Positions 1 through 13,344 are shown, counted from the stretch's first letter. The stretch: 64,000 nt of DNA from Panopea generosa (GCA_029582155.1 CM055911.1:25636090-25700089), one strand, 5' to 3'. Numbers and translations are program-made. The notes: generated by a model not told the origin, from the sequence alone.

Positions 1-322
1 TCTTCTTTTTTTTTTGTTGTATTTTCTCATATCATTTAATACTGGTACCATCTTAAAAACAAAAACAAAATCAGTTTTAGTTGAGTAAAATGGTATAGTT
101 TTGTCAATATAATGTCAATATAATGTTAATGTCAAAATTTCATTAAATCATAAATAAAGATAATTTTGATAACTTCAGACCCGTTACTTCAATGTAAAAA
201 CACTGTTGAGATGTTAAGTTAACCTTCATTTTTTATTACCCCAAGTGCAACACAAGTGTGCCCTTTATTGTGTTTTACCCGTGATGTATATATGATAGCA
301 AAGAAAAACATTTTTCTTCCAG

Positions 323-407
323 ACATCCAAACGGCCATGGTCGATACAGCAATCCAAACTCGTACGGAGGGAACCACTACAGCGGTAACAACTACGCCAG
401 ATATTAA
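323..407 (+). CDS. Last exon of upstream paralogous membrane metalloprotease
   Basis: This is a terminal exon of 85 nt after an acceptor ending in CTTCCAG, closed by TAA at 405-407. In the frame set by the main gene (first base completes a split Ser codon) it encodes a Tyr/Asn/Gly-rich tail ending NYARY. It differs from the matching exon at 60158..60242 by one amino-acid change (His for Tyr near residue 6) and two silent changes. Another frame is also open here in both copies, but the differences are all non-silent in it. The other exons of this paralogue lie outside the window to the left. Confidence 0.75.
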
Positions 408-660
408 ACTTCTGACAACTTTGGACAAGTCACGCGTAAATAATACAGGACATGAGCAATATACAACAGTCCAACCTGTGTTGATGGTCACCTCTATTAA
501 GCAAACACTAGACAGCAACGTGTGTTCGAATTTATTGTTCATATTTTTGGATTGTTTTAGACCCATGAGGACATTTACAGCAAACATAGATTGACAATTT
601 AACAATCGATAGTATACATCTTCAGTAATTTACGATGTTTTAAATTGAAACATATCCTTC

Positions 661-882
661 ATACACATTCAGGGGCGTAGCTTGGTAAAGTTAAACATAT
701 CCTTCGTACACATTCAGTGACGTAGCTTGGTAAATTTTAACATACCCGTCATAAACATTCAGTTACGTAGCTTGGTAAATTTAAACATATCCGTCATACA
801 CATTCAGTGACGTATCTTGGTAAATTTAAACATATCCTTCATACACATTCAGTGCCGTAGCTTGGTAAACTTTATCTGTTTG
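661..882 (+). repeat. 45-bp minisatellite, 5 copies
   Basis: Units of 45 bp contain CGTAGCTTGGTAAA followed by an AACATATCC core and CACATTCAG. There are about five copies here against about fifteen in the paralogous flank at 60637..61290, so copy number changed after the duplication. Confidence 0.85.
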
Positions 883-2756
883 TGATATTTCAACAAGTAT
901 TCAACTGAATTTGAATATATTTTATTTACCACTATAAAACTAGATCTATATACGTAAGTGATACATAATTTATGTTTTTCCTCAAAAGATTATTTTCACA
1001 AATTCCAAAAACATTTGGCTGAATCATTAACGCCACACAATATACACTTTACATTTATTTAATAAACTCGTTTATGTACATTTCATATCTGTAAAACTTA
1101 TATTATATGATATTTCTTAATATACACTTAAGACGTTGTTGTTTTTCTATGCTATTTATATGGGATATTATTAAAATTAAAACTATATGTAAGTACCAAA
1201 TTGTTTTCATATTACAAGCACATCTCTGTACTTATGCAGGGGTCGTAGTCATCAACAATTCCTGAAAATTATATTCTTAGACTTGCGATGGGAATCCAGA
1301 TTTTATCCTTACTTCCGGCGTGGAAAATCAAAGGTTTGTATTATGCGTGAATGGATGCTGGTAGCGTCAAACTTTGGGGCTGTGACAAAATGAGCAGTCG
1401 CCAACAACCAATTAGGGTAGAATACAATCTAACCAAAATAATATTTACAATTGACATAGGACTATTTTAAGTGGATCAATCATGAAAAAGGGGCGTAACT
1501 GTGTAATAAGAAGTTAGATTACTTTTATCAACTATCGACAAGACATTCAACGGTTATTAACTCTCAACAAGAACCGACGACTTCGACTAAACAACACAGA
1601 GCAACTTAATAACCGTATTATCCAGCCAGTGGTGCAGCACCGGGAGAAGTTGCGATCCTGTCGATGGAATCCATTGGCTAAACAATATTCTGTTCTTGTT
1701 TTACAAACTACGACATGCAATTTGAAAGGTTAAAGAAACATTTATACTTACTGTAATTAGATTACAAAATAAATACTATTACTGAATTTTTTTTTTCAAA
1801 AACTCAAACTCGAATTCAACACAATACTTTACCTAAGGTTTTAGAGACTAAACTATGGAACTTATGTATCTTCGCTATACCAATTTGTATTTTGGTATAT
1901 ATCAGTGTTACAATGGAGTCTTATTGGAAACGTAATAGTCCGGCGACTAGAGTATTTCCATTGTAAAATTCATGTTGACGATTTGTAGTGCCGGCGTAAC
2001 ATTAAATTTTGACCACGTTGAAAAATGAATCCAAGGGTCATTTTTTCAATGTTAAATTAACAAGCACGTACGCTACCATCATGTGCGCTACCCTGGCGGA
2101 TTCACATTCACAGTTGTATAAACATTGGTTTAATTTTAACTCTGGCTTATCGTTATTCCAGTAAGTCTTAGAATAACTGTTTTTTACATACCAGAAATAA
2201 TTTATATTAGTGTTTTTAACCTCAGGTTAATGATAACTCAGGCCTGATTAAACTATAATCAGGGTATATACAAGTTGTTCTTTCAGCCCTTAATGTTTGT
2301 TGGATTGTTGATTTTTAGGCCAGACAAAAAAGTTTAAATTCTCTTCCCAATCCACACCTGTCTGAAACCCTTGAGAAGTCAATGTCACCTATAAATAAAA
2401 AAAATGTGCCCGCCAGTACTGAATTACTTTCTTTAGAAAATCTAGATTTGTTGTGATATGGCATTGCATCTGCAGTGCCCCATGTAGATTCTACTTAACG
2501 GTTAAATATCTTGTTTGTGGTGATCTTGTCTTTAAATAAGACAGTCATGTTGGCCAAATGTCGCTTAATTGATTATAAAATGACCCATGGCTACTACGAT
2601 CAGTTGCTAAGATTAAATATGGTTGCTATAGCTGTTAGTGATAATAACAAAAACAAAACAATTCCTTTTCAAACTGACATTGACAAAATCCATGCGAACC
2701 ATTTAATCTAATCATATAGTTTAAACTTATTTATTTTACTTTGATTGTGAAACATG
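883..2756. other. Intergenic, no gene recognised
   Basis: AT-rich. The part up to about 1895 is the duplicated 3' flank of the upstream paralogue. Around 1988-2060 lies a dispersed repeat fragment that recurs in inverted orientation near 3785-3835. The open frame at 2511..2711 (66 codons) has no recognisable domain and is probably chance. Confidence 0.5.
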
Positions 2757-2894
2757 TACTTACAACCAGTATTAAGCATATGCGGATAAAGCGTCTTGTT
2801 CAAGGAAATCACACATAGCCATGGCAGAGGATCGAACTCACTACCCTCCGATCATGGGTATGTTGCTCTACCACTGGACCATGCGCTCCACAAT
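2757..2894 (-). repeat. tRNA-derived SINE (family B)
   Basis: On the minus strand this reads as a tRNA-like head (CAGTGGTAGAGC box A, GATCGAACTC-like box B seen in reverse) followed by a body with a GCAAGAC-like segment and GCATATGC. It matches copies at 14335..14520 and 40582..40775. Truncated and diverged. Confidence 0.65.
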
Positions 2895-3347
2895 GTTTGT
2901 TTGTGATTAAACATATTTTAAATTCAGTGGGGCCACAAGGTCATCAAAAATTAATTTCGGCCTTCTCTGTGAGTCAGATGAGGGTTAAATATGAAAAATA
3001 TACAAACGCAAAAAATTGAGACAGGTGTTGCCAAAATCACAATCAGAGGTACATGTATGGGACATAGCTGGGTGACTATGTTTGATAACACGAGGGCGTA
3101 AATGTAGTTTCAAAACAATCGCATAGTGGGTTACTGAGAAATTGCCATGATATTAAGTTGTACGGAAAATTTGCGTTAAATTCAACCAAGATTTAATTAA
3201 CTTGATTATTTGATAACCCTGAATACTTGGTGAAGTTTCAAATCAATTCAGTAGGTGGCTACTGAGATATTGGCATGATAGTAACTTGCATGTAAAAATT
3301 AACCGAAAGTAAGACGCCGATGCCCGGGTAACAAAGAGAGAGAGAGT

Positions 3348-3385
<38 letters not shown>

Positions 3386-4769
3386 GAGTTGATGTAGGAA
3401 TGCTTCGTAGCATTCTTAACTTGTGAAACAACAACCACCCTAACGAAAGGCAATTCCAGCAAACACTATTCCGATACCACACGTGTTATCACCAATGAAA
3501 CAACGTATTTATAGTAAACTGGCCATTTACATATATTTATATATATCGTATACCTACATTTCTCGATTATAATTCACACTTAATATCCACGAGAACATCC
3601 AAATATAAAATAGCATGCGCAGTTTTCAATGTTGAAATGTGGTCCGGCCGACTTTTCGGTCAGTTTCTACTTGTTGATCATATTTTAACGAGGGTCAATT
3701 TGTCACGTGTGGGTGGGTCATTAAATAACGGTCAGGGTCAGTTTTCAACATTAAAAATCGATCACTCATCCGTTAAAAAGCGACCCATGGGTCATTTTTC
3801 AACGGGGTCAAAATTTAATGTTACACCGGCGCATCGTCAGAACGACACAACGACAACACGTCAAATGGCCTGTTTGTCGTTTTGGCGTGTTGTCGTGTTG
3901 GCGCCTTTCGATACTGACTTGCGATATGACGATTCATTCTACATGATAAAATGCCCATTAAATAATCATTGAATGCATATGTAGAATATTACATTCGCAT
4001 ACTAGAATTACGTATCAGCAAATATAAATTTAAAAATCAGAGTCCATCCAAACTGATGGATAAGTTTGTTTTATTGAATAAAAATATAAAAGAAATGGAA
4101 TTTATTTTGTGACAAAGGCATAAAAATAAAACTCACTGAAAATTCTTGAAAAATATAATGTACAGACTGTACATACCGTACCAAATGTCGACTACGGCTG
4201 AATGAATTAAAACTTGCTTGAAAAAGTGTTCGGTAAAAATCTGAGGTTTTAATATTTATCCCGTGTGTGTGTGATTTTTTTTCGTAAAACAACGCCTGTG
4301 TTTTGTGTTGAAAAGACGATAAAGATGCATTACCAGTATTCATGTCCTTTCAAATCAATAAAAACTGTTTATTTGTAATATTTAGTATAAATTGTGACTA
4401 TCTTGCTATTGTCTGGTGTAAACTACCGTTGTTTATCGTCAAAAACATGTATTTAAACTCGCTATTATTGCCAATATTTGAATTAGACCAGACCCATGGA
4501 ATTACATAAATGATATTGTAATTATATCCGTAAACGTCCGGAAATATCCGGGCATCATCGATTAAAATTGGATACGCGGTTAAGTTTCATATATATATAG
4601 AGAATTATACTGCTAATATTGGTATATTCCTGTATTGCGTAGTGGATATAGCTGGGACTGTTGCACTGTAACAAGGAGAACATTGTTTTATTAATTTCCC
4701 TAGCAACATTAATATTTCCAGTAGTGCTCAATAAACTGCTTCTAATAACAAATAAAATTAGATTTCAAC
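2895..4769. other. Intergenic, simple repeat and dispersed repeat fragments only
   Basis: Holds a GA/GACA simple repeat at about 3337-3387 and a dispersed repeat at about 3650-3920 rich in GGGTCA words. The latter ends in an inverted pair (CGACAACACG and CGTGTTGTCG) around 3850-3900. Its 3785-3835 part is the reverse complement of 1988-2055. The open frame at 3637..3972 is made of this repeat. No gene seen. Confidence 0.5.
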
Positions 4770-5822
4770 AAAATGGGAAAATGGGTACATTTATGTATAA
4801 TATCTTTTATATCTATGGACAGTTCTAATAAAGAATGTCGGAGTTGGCCGAATATATACGACTGAATCGGAAAGTTTAAAATAATTTCCGTCAGTGAAGC
4901 AGCTACATATGTACTAGAATTACAGATCAGTAAATTCAAATTTAAAACACGATTTATTTACGTTGAACAGAGGTACCGGCTGTTATGAATGCACCGAAGA
5001 CCATTATAATTCACGAAAATCTTTGTCATTTATAAACCATTTTTTTGCTTTTCTTTATAAAAAAACAACTATTCAGATACTGGTTATACCGCTATAAACA
5101 CTAACCCGAAAAATTTAAATAGTTCGCTGGTCTATAAAATTTACTTAATAATATCGCACATGCAAAGTCTGAACGGCATAGCTATGATAGATAAATTTAT
5201 AATACTCCCTTGACGTGTCCTATCATCGGATGTGCCAGTGAATTTCTAGGCCCGTTTAACCGCTGGCAGACAGAAGTTGGTATTCAGACTTTCATAACAG
5301 CACGAACGAAAACATTTATATCTTTACATAATTTATCTAGCGACCGTTCTAATACTGAAGGATGACGGAGTTGGCCGAATATATACGACTGAATCGGAAA
5401 GTTTACAATAATTTCCGTCAGTGAAGCAGCTACATACCAGATTTACTGATCAGTAAATTCAAATTTAAAACACGATTTATTTATGTTCAAGAGAGTTATC
5501 GGTTGTTATAAATGCATTAAAGACCACGATAATTCACGAAAATGTTTGTCATTTACAGACAAGGTTTTCTTTCTTTATAAAAGAAACTATTCAGATACTG
5601 GTTATGCCGCTTTAAATACTAACCCGAAAATTTAAATTGTTCGCTTGCCAATATAATTTACCTAAAAATATCGCACATGTAAAGTCTAAACGGCACAGCT
5701 ATGATAAATAGATTCATAATACTCCCATGACGTGTCCTATCACCGGATGTACCAGTGAATTTCTTGGCCCGTTTAACCACTGGCAGACAGATGTTAGGTA
5801 TTCAGACTATCATAACAATTCC
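4770..5822 (+). repeat. Two-copy tandem duplication, unit about 527 bp
   Basis: Block 4770-5300 recurs at 5301-5822. Anchors such as GAGTTGGCCGAATATATACG and GACGTGTCCTATCA appear in both at an offset near 527 bp, with point changes and small indels. No open frame is conserved between the copies, so it looks like a non-coding duplication. Confidence 0.8.
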
Positions 5823-8800
5823 TCTTGATCGCCAAAATAATACGAATTTCATATCAACTACATGTAAATATCATACTTATGTCCGTTTTTTGTTTATTTG
5901 AGATGGTTGTAAACATATAACCGACTTTGTATCTTCGTACAGGTCAGACAGGTATTTGCACTACTCAATTACTAGCTTGATTAAATAAGGCGTGAATGGA
6001 CAGCTTTTTTATTATTTTGATATCTGATCTGCTGTTCATAACGCCTTATTGCGCTAGACCAATTTATGTACTCGAGAAAAAAATTCACCGACACCGCTTC
6101 GCTGTGTATGTCATTTAACGCTGTTATACGGCTTTACAACATAAACAAACTGTTGAAATAAATCAATGAAACCTTAATTTATCAAACGGTGTTGATAAAA
6201 TACATCATTTTGTTGAGTTACCATGAAATTATTAACAATTTACTTGGTGTACCATCAAAATCATAATCGCGAACGAAATTTTGACGTCACGCGCACCTGT
6301 TACGGAAATGAATAATTGTCCACCGTGAACAACATATAACGGAGGAGACTTGATGTACACACGGTTGAAGCGAAATACACACAGAAGTTTATAGTTTCTT
6401 GAAAGTTGGTGCATAGTAATCAAATATTCTTTGTTTTTACGATTTAAATATTATGAAATGGTTATGAATAAATAATATAAAATAAGTTACCATGTATTTT
6501 TATAAGCAATTTGAAATCTTTATAACCTAAGCAGTGACTTAATAATACTTAATGGATTTGCCACTGATATAAGTCCTTGGGAATTTGGTATTTGACATAC
6601 ATGATAATGGGTTAGGGTTAAGATGATCAGTCTAAAAAAATGTTTTAACATTTGACCTTTTTAAATAGAAAAAAAACAATACGGACCTAATATATAATTA
6701 ACCCATACAACTTCCTCTTATTTTTATAGGAATGAGATTTAGCTGAAATACGAATTAACGCCTTCTGAGAGTGTATTACATCTTTTAAAATAATAATTTG
6801 AGGAGTAGGTGCTTTTACACTTTTAATATTATTTTATAATTATAATTTCTATATGAAACTAATTTTGATTACATGTACCTCAAAGAATTTTACTTATTCC
6901 TAGTTTTATTGACTGTAAATTTAGAAAAGGGTTATTGCTTAAACACGGATACATGCAATGACCCGTCTATGATGCATGTATTACTCTTTTTGTGTTGGGT
7001 AATGTTTTAACATTATGATATTATTTCTATAAAATCAATATTAAATAAGAACCTAAAAAAATTTCAAATAGTAGCAGTTCGAGTATCTTGGGTGCGATAT
7101 CAAACAATTACTACATAAGATCGTACATATAAATACCTATGTGCCGCATAGACGTACGTGTGTAAAGTCAAGGCACTGTCTGCTGTGCTCCTATCTACTC
7201 ACTCAGATATTAGCTATCTAAACTTGAACGAATTGTTGTTTTTTTTGGTGTTTTTTTTTCAGGAATTGTGTCCATTTACAACTAAAAAAAAAAATTTCCA
7301 AAAAGCTACCTACATACATAATGCGAAAATACTGGGTCTGAAATAAGCGAACAAATAATTTCTAATAGAAAAAAAAACCGGTTCGGAAGTCAAGAACGTT
7401 TTTTTATACTATGTTCGTGGCACCGTAAAGGTCACGTAATATGAACCAGTAAATAGGTCGACAAGAACACACACTGCGTGTATAGTTGAAATCACTTGTT
7501 CTCTAACTGAATTCCACTTGTCATGAAGGTGTTAAACAGGCATAAAATATAAGCTTCTTTAAAACAAAAGCGAATGGCCGAGCACGAAAACTACACACAA
7601 ACGTGCAACCTAGTTGTAAGCTTGTTGAAAACACAATTTTTATGATGGATCAAAATTGTCTTTGAAACGATATGTACATGTTGTTAATTCTTGTACTGTA
7701 GTGTTTGTTGTTATGCGAGTTATTAATCTGACCATTATGGGTACTTCCGTACAATACAGAGTTGGGTCTGTTGTGTCCTTATGCAAGACACTTTATCCGT
7801 ATAAGCTTAGTACTGGATCTATGCAAGAATTCTTCGAGCATGATCTGTTATAAGCAACTGTTTCTCAATCAAAGTAAAATAAATAAGTCTATATTTGCCA
7901 TTTTAAGACGACTTCTGTCAATAAAAATACTTAAATATTGTCTATTTACATGAACATGTATTCATTTTCCATAAAAGAAAACAATATAAAGAGAAAGAGA
8001 AGATTAAAATCGCATAAACAACTATCTTTGGGAACTTATGGTAAGTATATATGGTTTTAATGTAAAATATACATTTTATAGTGAACCATACGTTTTACCG
8101 AAGAGAGTTGTGAAGTCTGAATTCATCCCAAAGTTTACAAGAAACTCGTCGATATTATGTACCAACTTTAAACCATTAATTCTCTCAAAAAGTCACCCTT
8201 GCTATTACAAATAACTTCGAACTTGACTACTTTACAACACGACTTAACCAGAATAATAAATAATAACACATTATTAATCAAAATCCCCTCTTTAAAAAAT
8301 CGGTTTGGTAGGTGAGCATATTTTTTTATAATCCCAACAACGCCCAATCGACTTGTCCAACATAGAGTAACATTTGGCTAAAATGTATGCAATTCAGTGT
8401 AATATATCACTTATCAAATTCTTCGAAAAGTAATATATATCCTATATCAAAGACCCATATACAGTGATAAGTGATTGCATTTGCTTGTCTAGATTTCTGA
8501 TGACAAATTTGGCGCTTGACTCTCCGCTGACCCTAGCAAAATATGCTTGTCCTTTTGGTATCGAAAGGAAGGACTTTTGGTGGTAAACTTTTCTCATTTT
8601 TTGAAATAAAAAAAAAAAACAGAAGCATTTCAAGTTATGCTTACAGTTATTTGTGTGTGACCATTTTCTCATTTTTAGTCCATTTTTAAAGTAGGAAATA
8701 GCAAAATAAATAAATATCTGTATCTTTTTTGCCATCCATCGAAAACGTACTTCTTCATATTTCTGCAAAAAATCTCTGATATGTTGTTAAAATGTTTTTG

Positions 8801-10359
8801 TTAAAATAACTACACAATACCGTTTTGTTAGAATAAAAACAATCGTAAAAAGCCAATTTTATTATGTTTTCAACCCGTAATACTTTTAAAACGGAAGAAA
8901 AATAATTGGATATAGACAATAACTTTATCATCTTTGGTACCAAAATTGTTAAATCCAGACAAAGGTTCAAAAGATTTAAAATAAATACTAAAGGTGTCAT
9001 CCGAAATTTCAGCAATGTATGTTGCACTGATATTAGCCTATCAGTCTCTGCCTATATATTGTATTTTTCTATTGTTTTTCCTTATAAAGTTATTAAACAC
9101 AGAACTTATCATATCATATATAACTTATACTAACAAGTATTACAAAAAAAAAACATAAAATTAATGTAAACTGTTCGATTAAAACTAAACAAAAATAGAC
9201 AGGCACCGTGCATTCTTCGATTTCATAATATAAAGGCATCTGTTGTTATACAACATGGTGGTGATTCATTTGGAACACTCGATGTCAGATGATAATGGCG
9301 GACAATACATATTCGCCTGAAATGGGACTCATTTCGTGCTTGAGATCGGATTATCGGTATACGTAGCGTACACTGCATATAATTTTATCACGGATCGATG
9401 TATTTAATATTAATTTTTTAATTCTCATTCATAATATGTCAATTTCATTGGATTTTAAAGTCGTGAAACCTTCCCAACATATTCCGTTGGGAACTTCCAG
9501 TTGGTAAAATCGGCTTCCGCGGTTGCACGTCTCGGGAGACGCAAAATAAAAATCTTTAAAAGGCTCCCTAGAGACGTGCATTATGTCGCACTACTCAATT
9601 ACGGACATTAACATATTAGATTAATTGAATTACCCACTTTACCTTTACTGTTCAATAATGGACTTGCCCAATTATCACGAACTTTGACTCGACTGTACAG
9701 GCTATTTGTGCTTCTTATATTCACTTGTTTTATGCCAACCGAACTTAACTCTAATCAATATCAGTAGTGATAATGCTTTTCAAGCCCATCAGGTTCTAAG
9801 GAGAGATTGTATGTGTGTAAAGGGGGAAGGGGGTGCATTATCTGCGTTCTGAGGGCATTTTCAGGAGACATAGTAATGCATTTGTGAGAAAATAAAAGTT
9901 AGAACACAAAAGAAGTGCAAACCCGGTCGTTGTATCGTAAAGACAGCTACGCCGCCACTGACTATATATTTGTGACGCTTTTCACATTATTGATTACTGT
10001 TGAATACACACCTAGAAATCACGTGACTATCTGTGTATTTAGTGTATTTAACTTACATGTCACTTTTAGGCGTTGCGTGGGGCCGGGGCCGGGTAATATT
10101 TAATATTGTTGATACTTGTTCGTTGTATGTGAATATAAACACACGTCACCAGTATATAATGAAGTACCTGTCTACCTTCAAATTCGGAAAATGAGCAATA
10201 TAGATTGTTACATTAAAGAGCGCCCTCTGTAACAGGCCATCAGTGACAGAAAATGGTAAAACACTATGTACATATGCAATTCAACTTTTCAAAGTTAGGT
10301 CTACTATACATGTACTTCGCCCGGTGTACGACAAGTTCAACTTTAGAAACAGTTGATTT
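5823..10359. other. Intergenic, no gene recognised
   Basis: AT-rich sequence with short open frames of no recognisable family. The longest is on the minus strand, 8442..8768; its C-terminal half (around RKVYHQKSFLSIPKGQ) has protein-like composition, but I cannot place it and no splice context is convincing. A SINE family-B tail lies at about 7775-7885. Short fragments near 9590 and 9740 recur near 15020-15100. The missing 5' exons of the metalloprotease could lie here or at 13.4-17.7 kb, but I could not identify them. Confidence 0.4.
7775..7885 (+). repeat. SINE family B, 3' fragment
   Basis: Matches the body and tail of the copies at 14335 and 40582: GCAAGACACTTTATCCG, a GCTTAGTACTGG segment, TTCGAGCATGAT and a terminal AAATAAATAAGT. 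The tRNA-like head is missing. Confidence 0.65.
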
Positions 10360-10690
10360 CATTAAAAAAATAGCATGTTTATTCTTATTGACTGTAAAAA
10401 GTCATATTCAATGTTCAGTCGGTAACGCATCAGATTATCGACCCAGAGGACATGAGTTTAAATCCCCGCCAGGCCAGAGTCTTCGTGATGATTGTTATAT
10501 GAAATTACCTCTCATTGCAATTTGTCTCTCACCGCTGATTGAAATTGCAAAGTTATCAGTTCTTTATAGAGATCTGTGTGATCTAGTACTGGTTAATCTT
10601 CCAGGATTTCAGTAAATAGTCGTTATGTTAACTGATCGTATTTTAGCTCTCGATGGCATAGATACGACACTAACTATTGAAACGGACAAA
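10360..10690 (+). repeat. tRNA-derived SINE (family A) with 5' extension
   Basis: Contains a diverged head (CAGTCGGTAACGCATCAGA, box-B-like GAGTTTAAATCCCCGCCAGG) and a body with CTCTCACCGCTGATTGA, a GATCTAGTACTGGTTAA segment and a GATGGCAT tail. The copy at 15336 shares about 55 bp upstream of the head, so the repeat unit is longer than the tRNA-headed part. The open frame at 10253..10615 is read through this SINE and is not a gene. Confidence 0.75.
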
Positions 10691-10813
10691 TCAATTGAAC
10701 TACTATTACACCTGACAATAAATATGCGCCTCAGTTCTGGATCCGCCATTTGAATTTATTGTACTTCCCTATTGTAATACGAACTTACACTCCCATGGTA
10801 TTGTTTATTGATA

Positions 10814-10814
<1 letters not shown>

Positions 10815-10873
<59 letters not shown>

Positions 10874-10989
10874 TCTAACTCTAATTCAATCTCCTTCTTC
10901 TTTTTCCCATCTCTCTGTGTCTCTCTTTTCCATCTCTCTCTCTCTTCCGCCTCTCTTTGTCTGTCTGTCGGTTTTCTCCCTCGTTCTTC

Positions 10990-11030
<41 letters not shown>

Positions 11031-11067
11031 AACTTTTATTCTCTCCCCTTCTTCCTTTTCCCCTCTC

Positions 11068-11140
<73 letters not shown>
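10815..11140 (+). repeat. Polypyrimidine (TC)n/(TCTG)n tract upstream of the TRIM-like gene
   Basis: Three long CT/CTGT runs separated by short pyrimidine-rich spacers end about 300 bp before the TRIM-like start codon. All long open frames through it are Ser/Leu/Cys low-complexity translations. Such tracts can form non-B DNA; an effect on the downstream gene is only an inference from position. Confidence 0.9.
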
Positions 11141-11141
<1 letters not shown>

Positions 11142-11436
11142 AGAACAAGATGAAGAGAGGTTAAGAACTTACGTGATAATTGCGATGAAGGACAAATACA
11201 AGGTAACACACACACCGAGTCTGTCCCATAAATCGATATCAGTTCGTGATACCGAAGTTTGGCGAACTTTCCCGAGTGTAAAAGATATGGGGTAACGCGT
11301 TTTAGGATAACATGTCATGCGATATTTACCAATTGCTTGATATGATAAAGAAGTACATAGTTTAACATAATATACGTGTCCGTCATTATCTAGGTTTTAA
11401 AATTGGGTAGATGAACACATACAACTGAACAAAATA

Positions 11437-13344
11437 ATGTCAGTTCCCGGGAAGAAAGATGGATATATTGGAGCATTTAAAGCTCTAGATGATTCCGAGG
11501 AAATGGGTAAATTAATCTGTCAGCCGTGTACCGAGGAAGGCAACGATTTACCTGCCGTGGGATTCTGTGTAGATTGTTGTGATTACTTGTGTGACACGTG
11601 TTTTACAACTCATCGCAGGGCTAGACCCTTCAGAAAACATGTTCTACAAGATAAGACGACGATGCCAAGACGCAAACCACTTACACAAACATCGGAAATA
11701 GCCGACGACGAATGTACTGGCCATCAAGGAGAGACTGTTAAATTTTACTGCATGTCACATGATCACCTTGGCTGCGGCACATGTATGACTATTGATCATC
11801 GAAGTTGTGAAGGATTAATTTATGTTGAAACACAATACGAACATTTAAATAGGTCACTGACCGATATCAAACAGGAAGTAAGCAGTCATAGAAAGAGAGC
11901 CGAACAAAATGGAAATGACGTTGAGCAATATAACTCGAATGCTATACAAGAAATAAGACAGTTTAGAAAAGAAATAGACAGTGTTTTAGACAAACTTGAA
12001 AATGATGTTATCAGCGAGGTAAACAAGATAAAAGGAGAAGATAAAGTAATGATGACGTCATTGTCTACCAAATTGGACGAAATGACAGTTGAAATATATT
12101 CTACGATCAAGGAAATAGATGATTTGCACAACTTAAAACGCAATAGGAAACTGTTTGCTAGTATGGACAAAGCGAAAGAAACAATACAGACCTTCGAGAA
12201 CGTCATCAGTCAGATAACGGCCGACAACAAGATACGTAGTTACAGGTTTGAGCCCGAGAAACAGTCGAAAGATTTGCTCGAAGATTTGAAGTCTATAGGG
12301 AGAGTACGTTTAATGGATTGCAACAAAAGTGTTACATGTACAATGGAACCCACACAAGGACACATACCACTCAAAACACAGAGAAAATCAAGACAATGCA
12401 AATTGAAACAAACAGAGACGAACAGAAGTGGTCAACAAACACCATCGGAACATCTACTGGACAGTGAAATAAAACAAACAGAAATGCCCAGTGACAGTCT
12501 TTTGGAGAAAAGAAACGATAAACAAACAAGAACTGGCAAACTCCGAGTTGCGAGGCACATTTCTGACATTAATGTTCAATCACCATATGAAAATACGTGC
12601 AGGATCACGGGATCGATACTGTTGCCTGGCAACCAACTCGTCATTGTGGATTACAATAATAATAAGATTAAACTCATCAACACAAAACAAAATAAAATTA
12701 TCTCTGAAATACGACTGCCATCAGGACCATGGGACGTTACTAAGATCAACAACAGTAATGTTGCCGTGACACTACCTGGCAAAAGTATAATACAGTTAGT
12801 GTCAGTAGTATCTCAGTCACTGTCTGCAGACCGAGATATAAAAGTGGATGGTGAGTGTGGTGGTATAGTATATAATGATGAGACATTTATAGTGACATTT
12901 GTGCACCCGGGTAAAGTGGAAATAATCAACATTTGTGGTGCCGTGTTGAAGACCGTGATAAACGACACCAGCGGGGTACGACTGTTTGACTGGCCGCGGT
13001 ACATAGTCATCAACCCGGATAAGACTGCCATTTACGTGTCTGATAACAACACTCACTCAGTTACCTGTATGACACTGGAAGGCAAGGTGAAGGTCGTGTA
13101 CAAGGATGATAACCTGAAGCATCCCCAAGGTTTGACTCTAGACAGGACTGGATCAGTGTATGTCTGTGGGTGCATCTCCAATAACATCCACCAGATTACC
13201 GTTGACTGTACCAAGATACAGATACTGCTGGATCAGCAACATAGAATATATAACCCACAATCCATCACTTACTGTGATAAGGAGGACAAACTGTATGTTG
13301 GAATGTATGGGAGCACTGTCTTGAAAACGTTTCAGTTGATATAG
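11437..13344 (+). CDS. TRIM-like protein: two B-boxes, coiled coil, C-terminal propeller-like region
   Basis: A single uninterrupted frame of 635 codons. Residues about 28-68 form the first B-box (C28, C31, C44, C47, C52, C55, H59, H68). Residues about 93-124 form the second (C93, H96, C105, H108, C113, C116, H121). A Lys/Glu-rich heptad-like stretch at about 130-260 fits the coiled coil, followed by a polar linker. Residues about 370-635 carry repeated hydrophobic-aspartate/asparagine blades (VIVDYNNNKIKLIN, AIYVSDNNTHSVTCM, SVYVCGCISNNIHQITV) like NHL/six-blade propellers. There is no N-terminal RING, so E3 ligase activity is not supported by the sequence. In this large bivalve family, roles in innate signalling or RNA regulation are proposed for some members; for this one the role is unknown. 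The start fits family N-termini (MSVPGKK...) and the frame is in-phase with the B-boxes. Likely an intronless retro-type family copy. Confidence 0.92.
   Translation: MSVPGKKDGYIGAFKALDDSEEMGKLICQPCTEEGNDLPAVGFCVDCCDYLCDTCFTTHRRARPFRKHVLQDKTTMPRRKPLTQTSEIADDECTGHQGETVKFYCMSHDHLGCGTCMTIDHRSCEGLIYVETQYEHLNRSLTDIKQEVSSHRKRAEQNGNDVEQYNSNAIQEIRQFRKEIDSVLDKLENDVISEVNKIKGEDKVMMTSLSTKLDEMTVEIYSTIKEIDDLHNLKRNRKLFASMDKAKETIQTFENVISQITADNKIRSYRFEPEKQSKDLLEDLKSIGRVRLMDCNKSVTCTMEPTQGHIPLKTQRKSRQCKLKQTETNRSGQQTPSEHLLDSEIKQTEMPSDSLLEKRNDKQTRTGKLRVARHISDINVQSPYENTCRITGSILLPGNQLVIVDYNNNKIKLINTKQNKIISEIRLPSGPWDVTKINNSNVAVTLPGKSIIQLVSVVSQSLSADRDIKVDGECGGIVYNDETFIVTFVHPGKVEIINICGAVLKTVINDTSGVRLFDWPRYIVINPDKTAIYVSDNNTHSVTCMTLEGKVKVVYKDDNLKHPQGLTLDRTGSVYVCGCISNNIHQITVDCTKIQILLDQQHRIYNPQSITYCDKEDKLYVGMYGSTVLKTFQLI

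Larger units (their letters stand above)
1..1895 (+). repeat. Segmental duplication, left copy (3' end of upstream paralogue and flank)
   Basis: This stretch matches 59733..63055 in the same order and orientation: intron end, last coding exon, 3' flank, a 45-bp minisatellite, then unique flank up to a shared block near 1850-1895. The right copy carries extra sequence, including about 110 bp around 59900-60010, about 120 bp around 60355-60480 and roughly 0.6 kb around 62070-62680. Seen directly by reading both stretches side by side. The inference is a tandem duplication of the whole metalloprotease gene, with copies about 59.8 kb apart measured last exon to last exon. Confidence 0.85.

Noticed and set aside
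256..594. 112-codon open frame overlapping the upstream last exon
   Set aside because: It is in a different frame from the spliced gene. The three differences from the paralogous copy within the exon are silent or conservative in the exon frame but non-silent in this one.
10253..10615. 120-codon open frame
   Set aside because: Its second half reads straight through a family-A SINE.
10808..11295. Open frames rich in Ser and Leu before the TRIM-like gene
   Set aside because: Translations of the (TC)n/(TCTG)n tract with three overlapping frames open.
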